A DNA stretch of 7,705 bases. Source: CADEED01 sp046733635 (lineage in GTDB: Bacteria > Pseudomonadota > Gammaproteobacteria > Steroidobacterales > Steroidobacteraceae). The notes below the pieces were generated by a model. That model was not told where the DNA came from and made no database searches. It worked only from the letters and a program-made list of their open reading frames with translations. Shown one piece after another: positions 1 to 5,445 of this stretch (positions within the stretch are counted from its first letter, which is position 1; every line of letters starts with the position of its first letter). The translations under genes were made by a program, and so were the position numbers. Where the stretch lies: positions 1-7,705 of the forward strand of contig JBKPPO010000368.1 of assembly GCA_046733635.1 (NCBI GenBank), in the 5' to 3' direction.

Positions 1-1356
1 TCTCCGTGTGTTGTGAGTCAGTTTGGCCACGCGCAGGCGGTTGGCGCGCGCGTAGTCTTGCCATTCCCGCGGCAGGCCCGGTTTGGTCTGCAGCAGGATT
101 TCCAGGATGGCGCGCCGGTCGTTGGCCGACAGCGCCGCGAAGTCCGGGCTCTGGTCTTCGCCGCTCAGCACCTCGAGCAGCCGGCGATAGACATAGGTCT
201 TCGCGGGCTCGGGCAGGTGGTCGAAGTGCTCCGAATAGATCAGATAACTCAGCGGGTACTTGAAGGTCCGCGTGCTGAGGTCGAACTGCCGCAGCGATCG
301 GCCCTGCGAATCGAAAGGGCCGCGCGCGGCGAACTCGCGCGCGAACGCGGAGGAGGCGATGACCTTCTCGCCGTCGGCGGCCAACGGTGTCTCCCCGGCG
401 AACAGCGCATACCGCAGGAGCTGTTCGGCCGGCCGTTCGAACTTCGCACGTACGTCCTCGGGTAGTTCGCCCTCGGGCGCCGCGCCGCCTTTCTGCAGGT
501 CATGCAGCGCGATGCGGGTGCGGTAGTTGGTCAGCGTGATGAGGTTGTGCATCTGGGTCTGGTGGCCCAGCACGAGCAGCGCGACATCGTCGCTGGTCGG
601 CGTGAGGAAGGCCGCGGGATCGAAGGACTCGGCCAGCGCCTTGAGTTCCGCGGTCTTGGCGGTGGCTCCGGGCTGCGCGACGGCATTCGCCATGGTCTTC
701 TCGCCCAGCGGGCCCGTGACATACCAGCCACCCCAACGCTCGTTGAGCGGGCTGTTCTGGTCCGTGATGTAGGCCTTGGCGCCCGGCACCGGCGTTCCCG
801 TCTCGCCCGAATGCACCGAGCGGACCAGCACACCCGGAACGCCACGCGTGCCGGCGGCGATGTGGCACTGCGTGCAATCCAGTTCGGCGCGTTCGAACTT
901 CGGCATCTCCGCCTTCGCCTCATGGAGGATGAAGAAGATGGCGCCCTGGTTCTTGTCGAAGGAGATCACCTCGACCTCCTTGCCCTCGTGCACCACGCCG
1001 ATGTAGATGTCGTCGTTGAAGTACAACGCGCGCGGATGACGCGGCGAGATCTTCGGGTACTGGAAGCTGGTCTTGGAGAACACGAGCGTCTGCGAGCTCA
1101 CGGGAATGTCGAGTTGCTGCAGCACCGATTTCAGATAGCCGTGCGCCGAGTCGTCGTGCACCAGCTTCGTCTGGCCGGCATCGAGTTTCTTCTGCAACAG
1201 CGTGACGGCGTCGCTGATGTCGTCGGAGCGATAGAAGATGGGCGCGTCGTCATAGGGAATGTAGCCCTGGTTCTTCACGGCGATCTGCGCGAACGCCGGT
1301 GAGACGAGGCTCGCGGCCGCGGCCAGCGAGAGCGCAATCGATGCAGCCTTGCTCAC
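1..1356 (-). CDS. Exported monoheme c-type cytochrome-like protein, unknown function (3' end outside window)
   Basis: The minus strand is open for 452 codons from a GTG at 1356 to the window edge, with no stop, so the C-terminus is missing. Residues 1-23 form a signal peptide (Lys3, an Ala/Leu core, then Ala-Phe-Ala before Gln24), so the product is periplasmic or exported. One heme-attachment motif, CTQCH, lies at residues 161-165. About 40 residues later comes the conserved-looking block SPLNERWGGWYVTG (202-215), then GHQTQMHNL (264-272), and FKYPLSYLIYSEHFDHLP further on (around 367-384). I recall such blocks from uncharacterised cytochrome-like proteins of Proteobacteria and other phyla, but I know no assigned function. 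The GTG overlaps the upstream cytochrome stop in a GTGA arrangement, implying translational coupling; an AGGG lies about 9 bases before it. His265 and His270 are possible second heme ligands (inference). It is the last visible gene of a three-gene redox operon. Confidence 0.85.
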   Translation of the reverse strand, partial: MSKAASIALSLAAAASLVSPAFAQIAVKNQGYIPYDDAPIFYRSDDISDAVTLLQKKLDAGQTKLVHDDSAHGYLKSVLQQLDIPVSSQTLVFSKTSFQYPKISPRHPRALYFNDDIYIGVVHEGKEVEVISFDKNQGAIFFILHEAKAEMPKFERAELDCTQCHIAAGTRGVPGVLVRSVHSGETGTPVPGAKAYITDQNSPLNERWGGWYVTGPLGEKTMANAVAQPGATAKTAELKALAESFDPAAFLTPTSDDVALLVLGHQTQMHNLITLTNYRTRIALHDLQKGGAAPEGELPEDVRAKFERPAEQLLRYALFAGETPLAADGEKVIASSAFAREFAARGPFDSQGRSLRQFDLSTRTFKYPLSYLIYSEHFDHLPEPAKTYVYRRLLEVLSGEDQSPDFAALSANDRRAILEILLQTKPGLPREWQDYARANRLRVAKLTHNTRR

Positions 1357-1760
1357 GGCGCGAATCCCTGCGGACTGGCGCGGCCACGATGACAACTGCC
1401 GCAGCTCACGGGCTCGGAATACCGCCGGTCACCGGCGAGTTGCGCAAGATGTTTGCTGTTGATGTCGTCGAGCATGCTGATCATGATCCGTGCGGTGTGT
1501 TTGCGCGGGTTCTCGTCGGAGGCATAGTCGACGACTCCCGAATCCCGATCCTCGACGTGGCAGTAGCTGCAGGAGACGCCGAGCTCGCGCTCGTACTGCT
1601 TCATCAAAGTCTTCAGACCCGACGGCGACAATGTCTCGGGCAGCACCTGCAGATTCGTCGACGGCGGCACTTCGGGTGATCCCGTCTTCGCGAACGCCAC
1701 CATGGCTGCGGTTGCCAGTACGCTGCCGATGACGGCCGCCCGGGCGCGAGGTTTGTTCAT
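1353..1760 (-). CDS. Diheme c-type cytochrome, photosynthetic reaction centre cytochrome subunit-like family
   Basis: The product is a 135-residue exported electron-transfer protein with two covalent heme sites, CSYCH (64-68) and CGSCH (120-124). The N-terminus (1-24, with Arg5/Arg7 then a hydrophobic run to AFA) is a signal peptide. The order NLQVLP (37-42), a helix ending at the first CxxCH, the region ASDENPRKHTARIMISM (80-96) and the second CxxCH near the C-terminus matches the short, non-phototroph relatives of the reaction-centre cytochrome subunit (CytoC_RC family). Met92, Met94 and Met96 are candidate axial ligands. No photosynthesis genes are visible, so a role in a reaction centre is unlikely; it probably shuttles electrons in the periplasm. 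The ATG at 1760 shares one base with the preceding stop (TGATG). A GTG one codon upstream (1763) is possible but less likely. Its own stop overlaps the next gene by 4 bases. Confidence 0.92.
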   Translation of the reverse strand: MNKPRARAAVIGSVLATAAMVAFAKTGSPEVPPSTNLQVLPETLSPSGLKTLMKQYERELGVSCSYCHVEDRDSGVVDYASDENPRKHTARIMISMLDDINSKHLAQLAGDRRYSEPVSCGSCHRGRASPQGFAP

Positions 1761-2233
1761 CACTCAACGGAGACGATCGTGATGTCTTGCCGGAACAGGT
1801 GGCACGTGCCGTCCGCTTCGTAGCAGGCCTGTCCACTCAGCGTCGCCTGCACAGGGCTGCCGTCCTTGGGGACCTTCACTTTCTGGCGCAGCTCCGCGCG
1901 TTCGCTGAAGTAGCCGTATTCGGCGTTGAGTTCGGCATCGTGTTTGCGCCTGGCGCCGACGGAGACCAGTGAGTCCACGAACTCCGTCGCCGACGTCTTG
2001 GGACGCTTGAGGCGCACCGGCAGCGGTCCGATCTCCGCCTTGAAATCCGAGGAGTAGACGATCCACTGGGGTGCGAGTCTGGCCACGAGCACGAGTTCTG
2101 CCTCGCTACCGGGTTTGGCGTCGGCCGGAACGAGCTGCCAGTTCCACTGCACGGCCTGGGAAACGTCCTCGTGCGCGCCGAGCGGAACGGTCGACATCAG
2201 GGCGAGCAGGGCGATGGCCAGCAGGACGCGCAT
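1760..2233 (-). CDS. Periplasmic stand-alone DsbD N-terminal (alpha) domain protein
   Basis: This 157-residue protein resembles the N-terminal periplasmic domain of the thiol-disulfide reductase DsbD. In DsbD that domain receives electrons from the membrane domain and hands them to periplasmic partners, including the cytochrome c maturation thioredoxin. Residues 1-20 are a signal peptide ending LGA. The mature part has an immunoglobulin-like beta pattern with QWIVYSSDF (56-64) and IGPLPVRL (68-75). A cysteine pair, Cys137 and Cys144, sits in GQACYEADGTC, where DsbD has its redox-active Cys103/Cys109 pair. No transmembrane DsbD core or thioredoxin domain follows: the protein ends 13 residues after Cys144. 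The ATG at 2233 was chosen because GAGG lies 5 bases upstream and a signal peptide begins there; an upstream in-frame ATG at 2311 would add 26 polar residues. It is the first gene of the operon with the two cytochromes. A role in keeping partner cysteines reduced is inference. Confidence 0.88.
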   Translation of the reverse strand: MRVLLAIALLALMSTVPLGAHEDVSQAVQWNWQLVPADAKPGSEAELVLVARLAPQWIVYSSDFKAEIGPLPVRLKRPKTSATEFVDSLVSVGARRKHDAELNAEYGYFSERAELRQKVKVPKDGSPVQATLSGQACYEADGTCHLFRQDITIVSVE

Positions 2234-2238
2234 TGAGA

Positions 2239-2242
2239 CCTC
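2239..2242 (-). promoter_or_regulatory. Ribosome binding site of the DsbD-domain gene
   Basis: Read on the minus strand, GAGG is followed by the 5-base spacer TCTCA and then the ATG at 2233. This favours 2233 over the in-frame ATG at 2311 as the start, in agreement with the signal peptide. Confidence 0.6.
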
Positions 2243-2340
2243 GAGACTCCGAAGTGGAGGTGTCGAGAAGTTAGAGTGCGCGGCGCGACTGCGGAAATCG
2301 CGGTTTGACATGCGCTCATTCCGGTGCGGAACGGGCCATG

Positions 2341-2360
2341 CGGTTACTTTCTCGTAACCG
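2341..2360. repeat. Perfect inverted repeat CGGTTAC-N6-GTAACCG
   Basis: Two 7-base arms, CGGTTAC (2341-2347) and GTAACCG (2354-2360), flank the spacer TTTCTC. The element lies about 110-125 bases upstream of the redox operon start codon and about 95 bases beyond the repressor stop. No T-run follows on either strand, so a Rho-independent terminator is unlikely. The symmetry and the AT-rich arms in a GC-rich setting fit a dimeric regulator's operator or an RNA hairpin. Which protein would bind is unknown. Confidence 0.55.
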
Positions 2361-2453
2361 TGTCCCGGCGAATCAACTGGAAGCGCCGATCACCTGGTCA
2401 CGCAAGAAGTCCGCACGTTCGCCAGAGTGACGGGCATCACCCCGGGGCGCGGT

Positions 2454-2726
2454 TCACTTCACGAAAGTACGCATGAGCGAGGTCACCGCCGCCATCTCTC
2501 GTGCGCGGCTGCCGCGCCGGCCTTCCGCCACCACGTGTTCGCGCAGGTGGTCTTCGAGCACTTCCATCATCAGGCCCTGAACGGCGCCGCGCACCGCCGC
2601 GATCTGCGTGAGCACGGCGGCGCAGTCGATCTCGCTTTCCAGCGAACGCGCCAGCGCCGCCACCTGTCCTTCGATGCGGCGTACCCGGCCCAGGAGCTTG
2701 CGTCGATGTTGCGTCACGTGCGCCAT
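2454..2726 (-). CDS. dmeR: Metal-sensing transcriptional repressor, RcnR/DmeR type (CsoR/FrmR family)
   Basis: The product is a 90-residue all-helical repressor of the CsoR/RcnR/FrmR family, whose members release DNA on binding metal or formaldehyde. The family core is clear: RVRRIEGQV (14-22), the central CAAVLTQIAAVRGAVQGLM (35-53) and EVLEDHLREH (55-64). The residues at the family's metal-binding positions are His3, Cys35, His60 and His64, the pattern of the Ni/Co sensor RcnR. Copper sensors (CsoR) have a second Cys near position 64, and FrmR proteins have other residues there. The gene is divergent from a DmeF-type exporter, matching the known dmeR-dmeF partnership of rhizobia and Agrobacterium, although there the two genes are co-directional. 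No Shine-Dalgarno sequence precedes the ATG. A TATGAT box only 8 bases upstream of it suggests a very short or absent leader. The symbol is inferred from context; RcnR-like is the safe call. Confidence 0.9.
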   Translation of the reverse strand: MAHVTQHRRKLLGRVRRIEGQVAALARSLESEIDCAAVLTQIAAVRGAVQGLMMEVLEDHLREHVVAEGRRGSRAREMAAVTSLMRTFVK

Positions 2727-2734
2727 GGCGCCGG

Positions 2735-2740
2735 ATCATA
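2735..2740 (-). promoter_or_regulatory. Candidate -10 box of the metal repressor gene
   Basis: TATGAT, read on the minus strand, matches five of six bases of the sigma-70 -10 consensus and ends 8 bases before the repressor ATG. Transcription from it would start within a few bases of the ATG, giving a nearly leaderless mRNA. The -35 position (TTACTC, about 17 bases upstream) is poor. The box shares its first base with the operator at 2740-2756, so a bound repressor would cover it. Confidence 0.35.
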
Positions 2741-2756
2741 TACCCTCCCGGGGTAT
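2740..2756. promoter_or_regulatory. CsoR/RcnR-type operator between dmeR and dmeF
   Basis: The 17-base inverted repeat ATACCC-TCCCG-GGGTAT has perfect 6-base arms and sits in the 40-base gap between the two divergent start codons. AT-rich ends flanking a G/C tract are the known operator type of CsoR/RcnR/FrmR-family repressors, and the regulator next to it belongs to that family. The operator ends 10 bases before the dmeF ATG and begins 13 bases beyond the repressor ATG, so occupancy should block both genes. This predicts metal-dependent derepression of the exporter plus autoregulation. Confidence 0.82.
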
Positions 2757-2766
2757 CGAGTAACCC

Positions 2767-3744
2767 ATGAACGACGCCAAGCCACATCACTGCCACTCGC
2801 CGCGTTTCGACGCCGGCAATCCGCTCGCAGAACGCGGCGTCCGCCGCGCGCTCTGGCTCACGAGCATCATGATGGTGGTCGAGATCGCCGGTGGTTGGTG
2901 GTTCAACTCCATGGCGGTGCTGGCCGATGGCTGGCACATGAGCTCGCATGCGTTCGCGCTCGGACTCTCCGCGTTCGCCTACTCATTCGCGCGCCGGCAT
3001 GCGCAGGACCGCACCTATGCGTTCGGCACCTGGAAGGTGGAGGTGCTCGGTGGCTATACCAGCGCCATCCTGCTGCTGGCGATCGCCGCGCTCATGGTGT
3101 TCCAGTCGGTGGAGCGTCTGCTCACACCGCAGACCATCCATTATCGCGAGGCCATCATCATCGCCGCCGTGGGATTGGTGGTGAACCTCGTGTGCGCCTG
3201 GTGGCTCAAGGACTCGCATTCGCACGGGCATGACCACCACCGCGGACATCACCACGATCACGGACAGGACCAGGCGCACGATCATGGCCACGCGCATCAT
3301 CACGGCCACGCCCATGCCGACATGAACGTACGCGCGGCTTACGTACACGTGCTCGCGGACGCGGCCACGTCGGTACTCGCGATCATCGCGCTGGCGGGTG
3401 GCCTGCTCTGGGGGCTGGGTTGGCTGGATCCAGTCATGGGCCTCGTGGGCGCCGCGCTGGTTTCCGTGTGGGCCTGGGGGTTGATGCGCGACTCCGGACG
3501 TATCCTGCTCGATGCGGAGATGGATGCGCCGGTCGTAGCGGAGATCCGCGAAGTCATCGAGCAGGGCGAGGTTCCCGCGCGAATCCTCGACCTCCACGTG
3601 TGGCGCGTGGGCCGCGAGAAGTATTCCGTGGTGCTCACCGTGAGCACGGCATCCGGCAAGGACGGTGAGTTCTTCCGCCGCGCCTTGTGTGTTCACGAGG
3701 AACTGGCGCACGTGACGGTCGAGGTGCTCGGCGGGACGAAGTAG
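2767..3744 (+). CDS. dmeF: DmeF-type Co(II)/Ni(II) efflux transporter, cation diffusion facilitator family
   Basis: This 325-residue inner-membrane antiporter of the CDF family exports divalent metal from the cytoplasm. About six transmembrane helices are visible (roughly 28-46, 50-74, 92-115, 128-147, 190-213 and 218-240), followed by a cytoplasmic C-terminal domain (250-325) with the CDF-like stretch ILDLHVWRVG (273-282). The transport-site residues are Asp54 and His57/His61 in LADGWHMSSHA, and His194 and Asp198 in HVLADAATSV. The LADGWHM form with a second His is typical of DmeF rather than CzcD. Between helices 4 and 5 lies a His-rich loop (151-183) with 17 histidines in 33 residues, and the N-terminus carries HHCH (7-10); both are likely metal-collecting segments. 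The Shine-Dalgarno is weak (GAG, 6 bases before ATG). Expression is probably controlled by the divergent repressor through the operator just upstream. Cobalt and nickel are the expected substrates from family knowledge; zinc or others cannot be excluded. Confidence 0.92.
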   Translation: MNDAKPHHCHSPRFDAGNPLAERGVRRALWLTSIMMVVEIAGGWWFNSMAVLADGWHMSSHAFALGLSAFAYSFARRHAQDRTYAFGTWKVEVLGGYTSAILLLAIAALMVFQSVERLLTPQTIHYREAIIIAAVGLVVNLVCAWWLKDSHSHGHDHHRGHHHDHGQDQAHDHGHAHHHGHAHADMNVRAAYVHVLADAATSVLAIIALAGGLLWGLGWLDPVMGLVGAALVSVWAWGLMRDSGRILLDAEMDAPVVAEIREVIEQGEVPARILDLHVWRVGREKYSVVLTVSTASGKDGEFFRRALCVHEELAHVTVEVLGGTK

Positions 3745-3823
3745 GGACGAGGCCGCCCGAATTCTCCGCCGCCGCGCGAGGTGCTAGCGTACGCGCCTCA
3801 TCTTTTTCACCTGGATCGAAACG

Positions 3824-5419
3824 ATGCTCCACGCCCGCCGGATCATTGCCTCCACCACGTTCGCATTCATCACGTTCATGTCTGCGAGCGCCGCTGCCGA
3901 CGATGCTCGGGCGCTCGAGGCCGGCAAGACTGCCTGGGAGCACGTGCGCGTGCTCGCCGACGACAACATGGAGGGCCGCAATGCCGGAAGCCCCGGACAT
4001 CGCCGTGCGGCCGAATACGTGGCCGACCAGTTCAGGAAGGCGGGCCTGAAGCCGGGCGGGGACGAAGGATTCCTGCAGGCCGTGCCGCTCGAAGTGCGGC
4101 AGATCAACGAAGATAAATCCTCGCTCACGCTCATCGTCAACGGCGAAAAGCGGCCGCTCAAGCTGGGCGATGACGCCGCGATCTTCTTGCGTGGCAACTT
4201 CGTGCGCGAGACCGAAGCACCGCTGGTGTTCGTCGGCCATGGTCTGGTGCTGCCGCAGTACGGGGTCGACGATCTGGCCGGCCTCGATCTCAAAGGCAAG
4301 GTGGTGGTGGCGTTCAACTCCGCACCCACGCGGGTGCCGGGCGCCGTGGGGGCGCACTACGGTTCCACACCCGAGCGCTGGAAGATCTACCGCGAGCGGG
4401 GCGCAGTCGGCGTCATCTTCCTGCCCAACCTGTTCAAGATGGATCTGCCGTGGCCGCGCGCCATGGCGGCACGCCTGGATCCCTTCATGGTGCTGCGCGG
4501 ACTCGACGACGAGTTCGTGGGCCAGAGACTCTGGGTGAACTTCAATCCCACGCGTCTCGGCCTGCTGCTCGAAGGCACGCCTCACAAGGCGGAAGACATC
4601 CTGGCGCTGCTCAAGGACGGAGCCTCGATGCCGCACTTCGATCTCGCCGTGAAGATCTCGTCGGTCATCGATGCGAATGTGAGCACCGTCACTTCGGAGA
4701 ACGTGGTCGGCATCCTGCCGGGCTCGGATCCGAGGTTGAAGAACGAATACGTGGTGCTGAGCGCGCATCTCGACCATCTCGGCGTGAAGAAGGAGGGCGA
4801 CGGCGACCGCATCTACAACGGTGCGCTCGACAACGCGGCGGGCATCTCCGTGCTCATCGAAGCCGCGCGGACGCTGGGCAAGGGCAAGGCGCCCAAGCGC
4901 AGCATCCTGTTTGCCGCGGTCACGGCGGAAGAGAAGGGGTTGTTGGGGTCGCGCGCGAATGTCGCGAAAGCCCTGGCTTCGGGCAAGAAGCTCGTCGCCA
5001 ATCTCAACAGCGACATGTTCCTGCCGCTGTATCCGTTCAAGAACGTCGTGGTGTTCGGTCTCGAGGAATCCGATCTCGCGGAGGATGCGCGCGCCGTGGC
5101 GGGCGAGCTCGGGCTGGGGGTGCAGACGGACCCGCAGCCGCTGCGCAACCGCTTCATCCGCAGCGATCAGTACAGCTACATCCGGGTGGGCGTGCCGTCG
5201 GTCGCGACCAAGATCGGCGTATTGCCCGATTCACCGGAAGCGGAGATCGAGCGCAAATGGCAGCTCGAGCGGTATCACGCCGTGGGTGATGATCTGCAGC
5301 AGCCCGTCGACCTCACCGCGTTGGGCGCGTATCTGGATTTCGCCACGAGACTGGCCGTACGTGTGGCAAACCGCGCGGAGCCGCCGAAGTGGTTCGACAC
5401 CAGCGTGTTCCGAAAATAA
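3824..5419 (+). CDS. Secreted M28-family zinc metallopeptidase with PA-like domain
   Basis: The product is a 531-residue exported peptidase, probably an aminopeptidase of the M28 family (di-zinc, co-catalytic). Residues 1-25 form a signal peptide (Arg5/Arg6, a hydrophobic core, then SASAAA). An N-terminal segment (30-130) leads into a PA-like insert (about 132-260, with LVFVGHGLVLPQYG and later RERGAVGVIFLP). The catalytic domain (about 290-515) retains every expected zinc ligand and catalytic residue: His315 and Asp317 in SAHLDHLG, Asp336 in NGALDNAAG, Glu369/Glu370 in TAEEKGLLGS, Asp397 in NSDM and His485 in RYHAVGDD. It should release N-terminal residues from peptides in the periplasm or outside the cell; specificity cannot be read from sequence. 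The ATG at 3824 is the only start that gives the signal peptide, with only a weak GGA upstream. The 79-base gap after dmeF shows no clear terminator or promoter. A metal link to dmeF is not supported. Confidence 0.92.
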   Translation: MLHARRIIASTTFAFITFMSASAAADDARALEAGKTAWEHVRVLADDNMEGRNAGSPGHRRAAEYVADQFRKAGLKPGGDEGFLQAVPLEVRQINEDKSSLTLIVNGEKRPLKLGDDAAIFLRGNFVRETEAPLVFVGHGLVLPQYGVDDLAGLDLKGKVVVAFNSAPTRVPGAVGAHYGSTPERWKIYRERGAVGVIFLPNLFKMDLPWPRAMAARLDPFMVLRGLDDEFVGQRLWVNFNPTRLGLLLEGTPHKAEDILALLKDGASMPHFDLAVKISSVIDANVSTVTSENVVGILPGSDPRLKNEYVVLSAHLDHLGVKKEGDGDRIYNGALDNAAGISVLIEAARTLGKGKAPKRSILFAAVTAEEKGLLGSRANVAKALASGKKLVANLNSDMFLPLYPFKNVVVFGLEESDLAEDARAVAGELGLGVQTDPQPLRNRFIRSDQYSYIRVGVPSVATKIGVLPDSPEAEIERKWQLERYHAVGDDLQQPVDLTALGAYLDFATRLAVRVANRAEPPKWFDTSVFRK

Positions 5420-5423
5420 ATGC

Positions 5424-5444
5424 AAATGGGGAGTGACCCCAATT
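5424..5444. repeat. REP-like palindrome with GGGG-AGTGA-CCCC core
   Basis: In the 26-base gap between the convergent peptidase and cysB genes, GGGG (5428-5431) and CCCC (5437-5440) form a stem around the loop AGTGA. One further T-A pair and then AA/TT pairs past a single mismatch extend it. Short GGGGTCA-N-CCCC palindromes with AAAT/AATT flanks recur in many gammaproteobacterial genomes as REP-like elements, sometimes with RAYT transposases. With only one copy visible, the REP assignment is inference. The hairpin may also end transcripts from both converging genes. Confidence 0.5.
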
Positions 5445-5445
5445 C

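Larger units (their letters stand above)
2234..2453. other. Intergenic region between the metal repressor and the redox operon
   Basis: These 220 bases separate the stop of the repressor gene from the start of the DsbD-domain gene, both on the minus strand. No convincing small ORF or RNA gene was seen. The region should hold the promoter of the three-gene redox operon, but I could not find a good -35/-10 pair reading toward it. The clearest structure is the perfect inverted repeat at 2341-2360, listed separately. A GC-rich CCCCGGGG stretch (2440-2447) lies just downstream of the repressor stop. Confidence 0.5.

Noticed and set aside
502..1302. Plus-strand open frame of 266 codons
   Set aside because: It lies opposite the minus-strand monoheme cytochrome-like gene, which has a signal peptide, a CxxCH motif and coupling to its neighbour. 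The plus-strand translation has no recognisable domain and is a high-GC shadow frame.
2305..2310. Perfect TTGACA on the plus strand
   Set aside because: No acceptable -10 sequence lies 16-18 bases downstream, and there is no plus-strand gene to serve before dmeF, more than 450 bases away. It is treated as coincidence.
2234..2311. 26-residue N-terminal extension of the DsbD-domain protein from an ATG at 2311
   Set aside because: The extension is polar and would bury the signal peptide. A ribosome binding site and the signal peptide both point to the ATG at 2233.
2440..2447. CCCCGGGG palindrome just after the repressor stop
   Set aside because: It is an 8-base self-complementary stretch with no loop and no T-run, easily expected by chance in GC-rich DNA.
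2427..3233. Plus-strand open frame of 268 codons
   Set aside because: It crosses the repressor gene, the operator and the start of dmeF in another frame; its His/Arg-rich composition is that of a frame-shifted reading.
3745..3823. Possible terminator or promoter between dmeF and the peptidase gene
   Set aside because: The GC-rich stretch gives no clear stem followed by T residues, and no -35/-10 pair was convincing.
3635..4777. Minus-strand open frame of 380 codons
   Set aside because: It is antisense to the end of dmeF and the M28 peptidase, whose catalytic residues are all conserved in the plus frame. The antisense product shows no family features.
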